A DNA stretch of 49,296 nucleotides, taken from NCBI GenBank assembly GCA_028874985.1, contig JAPPGI010000027.1, positions 1-49,296 on the forward strand, read 5' to 3'. Both the position numbers and the translations under genes were made by a program. Every line of letters begins with the position of its first letter. Position 1 is the stretch's first letter. Under the pieces are notes generated by a model, which was given only the letters and a program-made list of their open reading frames with translations, was not told the DNA's origin and did no database searches. Of the stretch, positions 15,140 through 23,258 are shown one piece after another. The DNA is from Gemmatimonadota bacterium (GTDB lineage: Bacteria > Gemmatimonadota > Gemmatimonadetes > Longimicrobiales > Gaopeijiaceae).

Positions 15140-17401
15140 CTAGAAGAACGCATCCCCCAGCAGATGCACCCGCAGTACCGGCTCCGATCCCCCCTCCCTC
15201 CCCCCCCGAATCCCCCTCGCCACGTCCAGCCGCAGGACCCCGTCCATGAACACCAGCCCCGCGCCCACGGCGTAGTGGTCTTCCCCGCCGGCCCTCGCCC
15301 AGTCGCCGAAGATCGACAGCCGCAGGAATCCCAGCGCCCGCTGCAGGTCCGCCCTGCCCATCGCGATTCGGGGCGCCCGCACCGCGTCCTCGTGCCCCCG
15401 CAGCCAGTCGCCCGCCGCACCGATGCGCCACAGGTCCTGCCGCGCCGGGTCGCCCCAGATCCGCGCCGCGCCCGCCTGTAGGCCCAGCGACATGCGGTCC
15501 GGCCCGGGGACCGGGACCACCAGCACGCCCTCGACCAGGGCCTTGACGTGAGCGTTGTCGCCCACCGACCCCTTCACGCGCGCGCTGCCGCCGCCACCCA
15601 CGGACCCGAACCGGGCGCCGCCCCACCACGGCCGCCACCTCAGCGACGCCCCCGCCCGGTTGCGCGTCGTGTCGCTGCCGATGTCGGTGTCGTGTTCGGC
15701 GAAGAGGCGGAGCGACAGCCGGTTTCTGTCGCCGCTCGCGGGGAGGATGCGGACTGCGGCGCCGTGCGACCAATGAAAGTCCGAGGCGTCCCCGCTCTCG
15801 TAGAAACCCGGCGAATCGTCGCCGTCCCCGCCCGGGCTGACGCCCCTGAGCGCCCGGTAGAAGGAGACCAGGACCCGGCGGCGGGGATGGTCGCGCAGCA
15901 GCGTGAGGTCGATGTCCGGCGCCTCCAGGCGGGCCGTCCCGATTCTGCTTGTCAGCACCGCGGTTCCCCAGCCGAAGTCCCGGCCCAGACGGGTGCCCAG
16001 CGCGACACGTTCCACCGGGTTGTAGCGCAGCAGCCTGAGAGTCTTGCCGGGGGGTTGGAAGTACCAGGGACCGGTGGCCTCCGGGTTGCCTCCGCCTTCT
16101 CCGGTGCCGATGGCCTCCAGCTCGGAGGCGATCCCGGCCAGGATGGCTTCGTCGTCGCTGCGGTCTTCGTCCCAGAGCGTCGGCGGCAGGAGGTCGCTGA
16201 CGGCCAGCGCTTCGCGGTCGGCGGGGGTGATCGTCACCGTTTCCGCGGGGTCTCCGGATCCCACGTCGCCGCCGATGCTGTCGCCCTCCCGTCGCCAGAG
16301 GCGGAGCGCCTCGGCGGCCGATTCCGGCATTCCGGGGACCGCGTCGGCGCCCCGCTCGCGGATCTCCTCGATTTCCAGCGTCCAGTCGATGGTCATCGGG
16401 ACATCGGGAGGAACGGCGCCCGTGGCGTTGATACCTTCGTTCACGCCCGCGTACCCCTTCCACCTGACGCTCCGGGGCAGCCAGTGGCGCATTTCCCAGA
16501 GCCCGTAGTCCGCGACGACCGTCGTGATGTCCATCTCGACTCGCGGCATCGCGTTGTTGAAGGCGCCGCTGACGAGCCGGCCGAGAAGGCCGGGGAGACT
16601 GTCCCTCGGACCGGATGCGGACTCGCCGCTGTCCGGCTCGGACCTGATCCACAGCCCGAGACTGCCCCGCCCCACATGCCAGTAGGCCTCCCGGTCGATC
16701 TTCTTGGCCAGCCGGTAGGCGACGCGCGCAACGGCGAAGGATTCGGGGTCGATCCACAGGATGGCGGAGACGAGGCGGATGCTGCGATAGCGCGGGATCG
16801 CGGTGACGGCTACGGCCTGCACGATCCGGCCGTCCGCGAACCGCACCGTGAGGGTATCGCCCGAGCGGTACTGGTAGTACTGCTCCGAGCCGGACTGCAG
16901 CGGGCTGCGCAGGGTGGCGGCGGTGGTGTCGGTGCCCGTGAAGACGGCCACGCCGAAGTTGAAGGGATCGCCGAGCGGGTCGGCCGCGTACCGCTCCGAG
17001 CGCAGGCCGAAGAAGAACTCCGAATCGCCGGGCGCGGTGCCCGGGTGCCGTAGCCGCGCCCCGAGGACGTGGGCCACGTTGGGCTCCTCGCGCGACCACC
17101 TGACGCGCACCGCGCGCTCCCCGCTCACCCAGGGACGGTCGCGCCGGAAGCTGGGAGCCTCGACCCCGACCCGCTCCCGGATGACGGCCGTGTAGGCGTC
17201 GATGGTGTGCCGGGAGGTGTCGCGGGCGGCCCTCGCACCGAGCACGAGGCGGCGGGCCGTCCCGTCGAGGTAGGCGTCCCCTGCGGGGTCGGGGGGGAGG
17301 GGGTCGGGGGGCTGCGCCGAGGCCGCGCCGTGCAGGGTGGCGGCGAGGAGGAGGGGGGGGAGGAGGGGGAGTGCCCGGAAGAAGCGGCGCGAGCATCGCA
17401 T
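15140..17401 (-). CDS. Large outer-membrane beta-barrel protein (paralogue A)
   Basis: 753 aa. The signal peptide (MRCSRRFFRALPLL, about 30 residues, ending ASAQ) supports the start at 17401, not the longer frame to 17872. Residues about 35-330 form a globular part with the segment VTAIPRYRSIRLVSAILWIDPESF, reminiscent of lipoprotein-carrier-like folds; the C-terminal half is a run of amphipathic strands ending LLGDAFF, with the terminal Phe expected of BAM substrates. It shares order and many blocks with the protein at 31058-33187 (PRYRSIR, WIDPESF, LLRYNPVE/LVRYNPVE, DFGW, KPWWGG/RPWWGG). It is probably an envelope protein; the exact role is unknown. A 53-bp part of this gene recurs at 30884-30936. 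Confidence 0.75.
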   Translation of the reverse strand: MRCSRRFFRALPLLPPLLLAATLHGAASAQPPDPLPPDPAGDAYLDGTARRLVLGARAARDTSRHTIDAYTAVIRERVGVEAPSFRRDRPWVSGERAVRVRWSREEPNVAHVLGARLRHPGTAPGDSEFFFGLRSERYAADPLGDPFNFGVAVFTGTDTTAATLRSPLQSGSEQYYQYRSGDTLTVRFADGRIVQAVAVTAIPRYRSIRLVSAILWIDPESFAVARVAYRLAKKIDREAYWHVGRGSLGLWIRSEPDSGESASGPRDSLPGLLGRLVSGAFNNAMPRVEMDITTVVADYGLWEMRHWLPRSVRWKGYAGVNEGINATGAVPPDVPMTIDWTLEIEEIRERGADAVPGMPESAAEALRLWRREGDSIGGDVGSGDPAETVTITPADREALAVSDLLPPTLWDEDRSDDEAILAGIASELEAIGTGEGGGNPEATGPWYFQPPGKTLRLLRYNPVERVALGTRLGRDFGWGTAVLTSRIGTARLEAPDIDLTLLRDHPRRRVLVSFYRALRGVSPGGDGDDSPGFYESGDASDFHWSHGAAVRILPASGDRNRLSLRLFAEHDTDIGSDTTRNRAGASLRWRPWWGGARFGSVGGGGSARVKGSVGDNAHVKALVEGVLVVPVPGPDRMSLGLQAGAARIWGDPARQDLWRIGAAGDWLRGHEDAVRAPRIAMGRADLQRALGFLRLSIFGDWARAGGEDHYAVGAGLVFMDGVLRLDVARGIRGGREGGSEPVLRVHLLGDAFF

Positions 17402-17514
17402 GCGGCGACACGCCGGGAGAAGTGGCGGCCGACCGTGTGGGGCCGTTTCGGGCCGCCGCGATCGGGTCCGGATGCACAGCCGGTCGAAAAGAGGTGGCAT
17501 TCCGCTGATTTCGA

Positions 17515-17748
17515 TCACCCCGCACGAGCGACAACGGCCGTCTCCGGTACCGCCGGCGATGCCGCCACCCTTCGGACTGGGATCGCCGACGGTGGGGCGG
17601 CCGCAGTGGTCGCCGGTGCCGCCGCCTTCGGCTCCGGAATGAACACCTCCTGGCAGTGGGGACATTCGATGCCGCGAAACCTCTTGAGTTGCTTCCGGTA
17701 CACGCTGGTAACGTGCGCCGACGGTGCCGAAGCGGCAGGTGTCGTCAA
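17515..17748 (-). CDS. Small CxxC protein, TTG start
   Basis: 77 aa. A single CPHC knuckle (ECPHCQEVF, about residue 29) preceded by a basic patch (YRKQLKRFRG) and followed by an Ala/Pro/Val-rich tail. It resembles one half of a zinc ribbon, so zinc binding would need dimerisation or a partner. The start is a TTG at 17748 with a strong GGAGGAG 7 nt upstream, which is the main reason to believe it is real. No homologous family is recognised. Confidence 0.4.
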   Translation of the reverse strand: MTTPAASAPSAHVTSVYRKQLKRFRGIECPHCQEVFIPEPKAAAPATTAAAPPSAIPVRRVAASPAVPETAVVARAG

Positions 17749-18408
17749 TTCTGTTCTCCTCCGGGTTCAGGACCACCACCACCCCGGCTAACCTTCGGCT
17801 GAAACGGGCTCGTACCCTTTGGTGGTAGGCTCTCACCTCCAAGGGGCCCCTGAACATACGAAGAGCCGCCACACGGGGTCACCCCCCGGCCGAGGGCTTT
17901 TTCCGTCCTGCCCTCCGCTAGCCGCCGATCAACGCCCGCATCACCACCTTGATCCCCTGCCACAGCAGGACACCGACACCGAAACCCGCCGCCCACGAAG
18001 ACAGCAGCAGCAGCCTTCGGGTGGTTCGGGTCAACTTCATCGGACCTGCTGGTTCCGCTTCGATCCCCGGTTCGGCACCGTCGTCGCGAACTCCCGCGTC
18101 GCCTGGAAGGTGCGCGAGAGTTCGGGACGAGGATACGCGATCTTCCGCGTGACCGGGCCTGGAGATGGACGGCGGGCGCCCCCCGGGGCTCACGATCAAG
18201 TACCGCCGCCACGACATCGGCGACGATCTCGCGGGCACCGATACCCGCCACAGCCCGCCTTACCCCAGGGTGTACCTCGAAATCGAGGACGGCAGCCTGC
18301 AGACGGACTCGGCGGGCTGCGCGTGGGATGTCAGCGCCCCGCCGGATCTGGTCATCGACGTGAACGCCGCCTGCCGGGCAGAGCACCTGACGCCCGAATC
18401 CCGGCAAC
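17749..18408. other. Largely non-coding interval
   Basis: Only one plausible short gene is seen here (17918-18040, reverse). The other open frames on both strands are Arg/Pro-rich and lack convincing starts. Confidence 0.4.
17918..18040 (-). CDS. Possible 40-aa membrane peptide
   Basis: A 40-aa frame starting MKLTRTTRR, with a hydrophobic stretch (LLLLSSWAAGFGVGVLLW) and a short basic end. Basic residues before a single membrane span would give an N-in topology. The upstream AGCAGGT is a weak ribosome binding site. Many such peptides occur by chance, so this is tentative. Confidence 0.25.
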   Translation of the reverse strand: MKLTRTTRRLLLLSSWAAGFGVGVLLWQGIKVVMRALIGG

Positions 18409-19689
18409 TTATTGGATCATCGGAACGACCCTGCGACCCACGACATATGGCACATCCAGCGAGTCCTTCCAAATCCCCCACACATGCGTTTTCGTCGCAT
18501 CATGGAGCGCTAGAGATTGCGGGAGGAGAATCCGCCGGGGTTGGCCGGTCAAATCGCCCCTTTGGATCGCATAGTAGACAGCGAGCGTGTCGGACCTCTC
18601 GAATGTCGTCAGCCAGACTTCGCCGGACGCGGTAAGGAGGATCCCCTTCGCCGCAGGCAGGTATTCGGGCTTGTAGAGCCCAGTCTCCCATGCCTGCCGT
18701 AACGCGCGCGGCGACATTCCTGGGATCGCGACGTTCGCTAAGACGAAGTCACCGCGGTCTCGTATCATTTCGGGGGTCAGCTCTTGTGGCTCGAACGTGA
18801 GCCGGCGCGACCAAGCAGTATCCCCATCTTGGTCCAATTCGATCAACTCAACGACACCTCCTCCCCCCGTCCGGCGCCCGACTACCGCCGTAGCCGGTTC
18901 AAACCACGTCAGATCCGAATCTCCGAATACCTGACCCACCCACGCCGTTCTACCCTCGCCCAACTCGATCGGGTGCTCACGGTTTCGGCTGTTCAGCCAG
19001 AATATCGGTTCGGGGGCAAGCCATTGCCCGCTGTCGGAACGCCGCACACGCAACATCGGGTAGCGGTCGATTCCGCGCTCCACGAAAAAGCTCGACCCGA
19101 TCTGCGGCAGTCCGAGGTAACCGCCGTCGCCAGTGGGGGCCTCCAGCTTCAGCCCATAGTCCTCGTACCGGAGCAAGGTGGGTGTGCCGGGGTTGGTGTC
19201 AGCAAGAGTGCCATCGGCCGCGTAGTAGGTGAATCGGGATCCCCATCCTTCCCGCACATAGAAGCTACCACTGTCTATGAATTCCACCCGTGTCGGGAAT
19301 GTGAACTCTCCCGGTCCCTGACCCCTTCCTCCAAGCACGAAGGACAGCGAACCGGCAGGGGTCCATACACTCAATTCCGCATCCTGCAAATCGAGCACAA
19401 ACACCCGGTCTCGGTACGGATCCGCCCGGAGAACTCGAACTTGGGAGAAGAGCACGTCCTGTTCCGGGTCACCACTGAACCTGTATTCGGCTTCCGTCAC
19501 CCAAGTCACAGAGTCGGCGGCCCCAGAACCGCCTTCACCGCAAGCCATCGCAAGAACGGCCGTGATGAATGGGATTACGGCACGTCGGAGCCGAACGCTC
19601 AGTGTCTCCCGGGCCGACTGTCGCCGGGGCGTTATCCCTGTCGCGAGGCGAGCAAAAACCACGGTGTCACCAGAGCCGATCAACACCAA
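18409..19689 (-). CDS. 6-bladed beta-propeller lipoprotein, divergent
   Basis: About 426 aa if the TTG at 19689 (or the overlapping GTG at 19686) is used; the true start is uncertain because no ATG precedes the signal. A hydrophobic segment (AVIPFITAVLAMAC, Cys about 50) looks like a lipoprotein signal with a weak lipobox. The body has the propeller pattern (RDRVFVLDLQDAELSVW; GGRGQGPGEFTFPT) shared with the genes at 3998 and 5309, but with much lower similarity. Function is unknown; probably a surface scaffold or ligand-binding propeller. This gene has visibly more A/T than its neighbours, perhaps a later arrival. Confidence 0.7.
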   Translation of the reverse strand: MVLIGSGDTVVFARLATGITPRRQSARETLSVRLRRAVIPFITAVLAMACGEGGSGAADSVTWVTEAEYRFSGDPEQDVLFSQVRVLRADPYRDRVFVLDLQDAELSVWTPAGSLSFVLGGRGQGPGEFTFPTRVEFIDSGSFYVREGWGSRFTYYAADGTLADTNPGTPTLLRYEDYGLKLEAPTGDGGYLGLPQIGSSFFVERGIDRYPMLRVRRSDSGQWLAPEPIFWLNSRNREHPIELGEGRTAWVGQVFGDSDLTWFEPATAVVGRRTGGGGVVELIELDQDGDTAWSRRLTFEPQELTPEMIRDRGDFVLANVAIPGMSPRALRQAWETGLYKPEYLPAAKGILLTASGEVWLTTFERSDTLAVYYAIQRGDLTGQPRRILLPQSLALHDATKTHVWGIWKDSLDVPYVVGRRVVPMIQ

Positions 19690-20035
19690 GTATTACTCTT
19701 CCAGGATTCCGCGGCGCGGGTTGGTGGCGGCAATGTGTCCCTCGGGTTGTTGCTCTGTTCGGCCGATGGCGAGGAGCCCCGCTCGATACATCCGCGCCCC
19801 CGGCGCCTCAAGCCTGGCCGAGCCGGTCAGAAGCACTATGGGACGCCAAGATGCTTCCTGTCAACATTCTCATCCGACGGGCGAAAACGCCCCGCAGCAT
19901 GACATTTCCAACGTGAAGCCCGGTAACAGCATGTCGTATCAGCACATACACCCAGGGAGCCCGGCCTGACCCCTTCCGCTTTCGCACGCGCACACCGCAT
20001 TCCGCTCAAGGGCTTGCGAGGTGCGCCCGGCGCGC
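19690..20035. other. Intergenic interval without a recognised gene
   Basis: About 345 bp between the end of the lipid operon (20036) and the start of the beta-propeller gene. Open frames here are short and not protein-like. It must hold the promoter of the 18409-19689 gene, but I cannot point to a convincing -35/-10 pair. Confidence 0.4.
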
Positions 20036-20773
20036 CTATCCGCCCGACAACGCGTCCAGACCGTCCAGGATGTCCAGATGAATGTAATCTTCGTAGACGT
20101 CCCGCACCGGGAGCCAAAGCGCCTTCTCCAGCATCTCCATGGCCCTTTCCCTGCCACTCTCCGCATCGAGCCTGGGCAACCTGATCCCGTATTCGTACAG
20201 CAGGATCTTCGAATCCGGGACTTGTTCCAGAGCGCGCTCGTAGTGGTAGATCGCCTTTTTCCGGTTGGCACCGTAGATCCTGCGGGCGAAGAATCCCGCC
20301 TCGGCGACGTCGGCGTGCCAGCCGCCCAGGGTCAGGTGCGCTCCGGGGTAGTCGGGGTCGATATCCAGGGCCGCCTCGAGTGCATCGCGGACCTTCCCCG
20401 CAAGGCCCTTGCGAAGCGCTGTGATAGTGCCCACCCGCTGCGCGTAGCGGCCGACGGCATGGGCGTATTGGCAATGCGCCTCGGGATTGGCCGGATCGGC
20501 GCGCACCGCCTCCTCGCCCATGCGCATTGCTCGCTCGATGACCTCGTCCCACTCCTCGTCCGCCGCCACATAGTGGGCGTGGACCGCGAGTGCCTGCGCC
20601 GCCAGGGTGTAGCCGTCCGAGGTTCCCAGGGCTTCGCCGATATCGGCGGCTTCCCGGAAACGACCGTCCGCGAAGGCGGATCTCGCATCTTCAATCGACT
20701 GTGCCCTCGCGTTCGCCGGTTGAAGAACGAGGGTGCCGGCGATGGCCAGCCGGACGATCGAGGCATGGGTCAT
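20036..20773 (-). CDS. Exported tetratricopeptide-repeat protein
   Basis: 245 aa. A signal peptide of about 24 residues ends ARAQ. The mature part is helical with TPR-like units (AIGEEAVRADPANPEAHCQYA-type, ALEAALDIDPDYPGAHLTLGGW, AIYHYERALEQVPDSKILLYEY), a fold used for protein-protein contacts. It is the last gene of the reverse operon, 8 bp after the phytol/dolichol-kinase-like gene, so it is probably co-transcribed and may act as a periplasmic scaffold for the pathway. Start ATG at 20773; the longer frame upstream only reads through the preceding gene. The substrate or partner is unknown. Confidence 0.75.
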   Translation of the reverse strand: MTHASIVRLAIAGTLVLQPANARAQSIEDARSAFADGRFREAADIGEALGTSDGYTLAAQALAVHAHYVAADEEWDEVIERAMRMGEEAVRADPANPEAHCQYAHAVGRYAQRVGTITALRKGLAGKVRDALEAALDIDPDYPGAHLTLGGWHADVAEAGFFARRIYGANRKKAIYHYERALEQVPDSKILLYEYGIRLPRLDAESGRERAMEMLEKALWLPVRDVYEDYIHLDILDGLDALSGG

Positions 20774-20781
20774 GCCGCGGG

Positions 20782-22146
20782 CTAAACCAGCCAACGCAGC
20801 CCCGCCACGACCGAGGCCACCGCGCCCAGGGCGGCGACAGCCGGCTTTATGGCGCCCTCGCGCATGGGCGGACCGTAGATCCGCGGCACCAGCAGGTAGA
20901 AGACCGCTCCCGCGAGACCGACCGCCAGCAGACCGAGGCCGAGGTCGATCAGCAGTCCCGGAACACCCCAACCGCCCCCTTCCATCGCGACACCGCCGAC
21001 GAATGCGATGAGCAGGATGGGGCATTGAACAACCAGCCAACCGAGCCCGGTGTCGCCGAGCAAACGCCGCAGAGGTGACCCACGGTCGGGCTGGTGCGCG
21101 ATCCGCGCGACTCCGTACAGGGTCAGCTGGGCTGCGAACGAACCGGTAAAGGGGACCAGCAGCCACTCCTTCCCGGTGACGGAATACGCGAAAAGCCAGC
21201 ACATCCCGGCGGCCGTCGTCGAGAGAATGTCGTAGACGGTGTGGGGGCGATCCTCCGTGGAGCGCGGCCAGACCAGACTCACGGCGAGGAAGAAAGCGAA
21301 CGGTCCGAGAAACCACAACCAACCGCCGAGCGTGGCGGCGGCGAAGCCGAAGAGGGCGCCCCCGACCAGGGCGCTGTCGTCCAGCCTGCTGCGACGCCGC
21401 CAGGCCAGCGTGAAGACCACCATGAGCGCGGCGGCCAGGAGGTGAGCGAGGAGAAGCCGGGTGTCCGAGTCCTGGTAGAGGCGCAGAAAGGCGTGGGCGC
21501 CGAGAGGGATCAGAAGGTTGTCGAGCCCCCGCCACGAAATGAACTCGAGCATCATGACGAGGAGCGCGAGGATCGCCGCGATGAGAACGGCCTCGGCCCG
21601 GCCCGTGTCGGTCAGGAGCAGAAGGGGAAGGTGGGCGCTGAAGAAGGCCACCAGGAAGAACGCGAGAGACCCCTCGAGGCTCTTCTTCCCCTCCGAGGTC
21701 TGGTACTGGAACAGCCCGTAGCGAACTCCCACCAAGGCCGCGACGGCGTCCGCCAGCGTCAGCGTGAGGATCGGAACGACGTAGAGCAGCCAGTCGCCGC
21801 GACCCAGGACGAAGAGGACGGTGACGGCGACGGGGAAGTAGATCTCACCCAGGGTGTCCCGCCCCACCCCGCCCAGCACCGTCCCGATGCCGCCGCGCAG
21901 GCTGCGGATCGAGCGAGTGGCCACCATGGCGGCGCAGGCAAGGGCCGCCAGCACGACAACGGGCCATGCGCGGTCAAAGACCCACGGCAGCGGCAAGACG
22001 ACCATCCCCATGCCGACGTGGACCCCCTTGCGCAGCGACTCGGGATGGAGGCGGCCCCGCTTTTCCGCCGCCTTGAGGACGACCAGGAGAATCGCCAACG
22101 CGGCGAGGAGGGCGGCCATGGCGAGGAGGTTGGCTGTCAGGGTCAT
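20782..22146 (-). CDS. Phytol/dolichol-kinase-like membrane kinase
   Basis: 454 aa with about a dozen hydrophobic segments. The N-terminal half carries the hallmarks of the SEC59/VTE5/DGK1 branch of CTP-dependent lipid kinases: RKGVHVGMGM near residue 40 and DAVAALVGVRYGLF followed by GKKSLEGSLAFF at about 140-170. These enzymes phosphorylate polyprenols, phytol, farnesol or diacylglycerol. The C-terminal half adds more membrane helices than the shortest relatives have; it may be a second membrane domain, and ends near KPAVAALGAVASVVAG. The start overlaps the stop of the DUF3419 gene (ATGA, 22143-22146), so it is translationally coupled. It is the expected activator of an alcohol-type lipid intermediate in the pathway (inference). 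Confidence 0.78.
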   Translation of the reverse strand: MTLTANLLAMAALLAALAILLVVLKAAEKRGRLHPESLRKGVHVGMGMVVLPLPWVFDRAWPVVVLAALACAAMVATRSIRSLRGGIGTVLGGVGRDTLGEIYFPVAVTVLFVLGRGDWLLYVVPILTLTLADAVAALVGVRYGLFQYQTSEGKKSLEGSLAFFLVAFFSAHLPLLLLTDTGRAEAVLIAAILALLVMMLEFISWRGLDNLLIPLGAHAFLRLYQDSDTRLLLAHLLAAALMVVFTLAWRRRSRLDDSALVGGALFGFAAATLGGWLWFLGPFAFFLAVSLVWPRSTEDRPHTVYDILSTTAAGMCWLFAYSVTGKEWLLVPFTGSFAAQLTLYGVARIAHQPDRGSPLRRLLGDTGLGWLVVQCPILLIAFVGGVAMEGGGWGVPGLLIDLGLGLLAVGLAGAVFYLLVPRIYGPPMREGAIKPAVAALGAVASVVAGLRWLV

Positions 22147-23258
22147 TGTGGTCCCGCCCCGGCCTCCACCGTCTCGACGACGAACCGGCTGTAGAAGAAC
22201 GCCTTGTCCTCCAGGTGAAGCCGCTCGGAAAGCTCGGGGTCGGGAACGAGCATGTCCGCCAGCTCCGGCGGCCGGCTGCGCGGCACCAGCATGTTCCAGT
22301 AGGCGAAACGGGCCCCCGGCCGCGCTCGTCCGGCCAGGGTGGCGAGCAGCCGGCGGAAGCTCTCGTCGGACATGTACTCGAAGATGTCGCTCAGGTTGAA
22401 GCAGTCGAAGTCGAGCCCGGGCTCCGATGCGAGAAGCTCTTCGATAGACAAGGGGTGCCATTCGAGCCGGTCGAGGTTCTTCCTGATGGCGTCGAAGTTC
22501 TCCCTGCGCAGGGCGTGTGGCAGGGCGGTGGTGTGGCGGCCGGTGAGGATCCACTGCAGATAGGGGTTGGCCGCGGGGTCGAGCTCGGTGAGGGCGTGCC
22601 TGGTGCGCTCCAGGATGCGTTCCGCCACCGACCCCTCCACGTAGCGGAAGAAGGCCGGATCGCGTCCCATGCGGCCCATCACGAAGCGGGAGAAGAAGAG
22701 CCGGAAGAGGAGACGCCAGCGCAGGTTGTCCCAGTGATGGGCGTAGAAGCGGTGGCGCTGCTTCAGGGTGCCGCCCGCCAGAAGCCGGTCGACCCGGCGC
22801 CGGGGGTGGATCCACGGCAGCAGGCGCGTGCGAAATGCGGCGAAGTAGCGCTCGAACTTGCCCGCCGCGCCGATGCCCGCCCGGATCAGCTCCGGGTGGG
22901 CGTCCCAGAAGTCTCGGGCCTCGCCGTCGAGGACGCCCCGACAACGTCTGTAGAGGACCTCCCGGTCGGCGCATTCCCGCGAGCCGACGAGTTGCAGCAG
23001 TTCGTGGTGCTCGAGCACGCGGTAGGCCGCGACCCGCAATGCGAGACATGCGAGCTGCGCCGGGTTCATGTCGACCGCGATCACGCGCGCCGGACCGCAC
23101 GACAGGAGCGAGAGCGAATTGTCCCCCGCCGAAGCGATCGAGAGACAGATGTCCCCTTCGCGAACATCGAGGGCTTCCAGGAGAACGTCGGCGTCCTCCC
23201 AGCACTGCGCATAGCGGACGAAGGAGAAATCGGCGCGCGCCGCGGCCTCTGTGCTCAT
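22143..23258 (-). CDS. DUF3419 family, BtaA-like SAM:3-amino-3-carboxypropyl transferase
   Basis: 371 aa soluble protein. The BtaA pattern is clear: FVRYAQCWEDADVLLEAL at the N-terminus, then LSIASAGDNSLSLLS and VIAVDMNPAQLACLALRVAA, an altered SAM-binding motif, and NLSDIFEYMSD near residue 290. BtaA transfers the 3-amino-3-carboxypropyl group of SAM to diacylglycerol, forming a homoserine ether lipid. The partner methyltransferase BtaB is not in this operon, so the product may be non-methylated, or the acceptor may differ. ATGA overlaps join it to the genes on both sides (23255-23258 and 22143-22146). The family call is strong; the exact acceptor is unknown. Confidence 0.82.
   Translation of the reverse strand: MSTEAAARADFSFVRYAQCWEDADVLLEALDVREGDICLSIASAGDNSLSLLSCGPARVIAVDMNPAQLACLALRVAAYRVLEHHELLQLVGSRECADREVLYRRCRGVLDGEARDFWDAHPELIRAGIGAAGKFERYFAAFRTRLLPWIHPRRRVDRLLAGGTLKQRHRFYAHHWDNLRWRLLFRLFFSRFVMGRMGRDPAFFRYVEGSVAERILERTRHALTELDPAANPYLQWILTGRHTTALPHALRRENFDAIRKNLDRLEWHPLSIEELLASEPGLDFDCFNLSDIFEYMSDESFRRLLATLAGRARPGARFAYWNMLVPRSRPPELADMLVPDPELSERLHLEDKAFFYSRFVVETVEAGAGPQ

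Noticed and set aside
14106-17534. A 1142-codon open frame running from the exported protein at 14106 through most of the large barrel gene
   Set aside because: Only the first 300 codons at the 3' end are protein-like. The rest is an Arg/Gly/Pro-rich shadow of barrel A in another frame, and a good start with ribosome binding site exists at 15005.
18165-18635. Forward 156-codon frame opposite the end of the propeller gene at 18409
   Set aside because: It overlaps a real reverse gene over half its length, has no ribosome binding site and shows no recognisable family.
20782-23205. An 807-codon frame suggesting a fusion of the lipid kinase with another domain
   Set aside because: The N-terminal 350 codons are an out-of-frame reading of the DUF3419 gene; the kinase starts at 22146 in an ATGA overlap.
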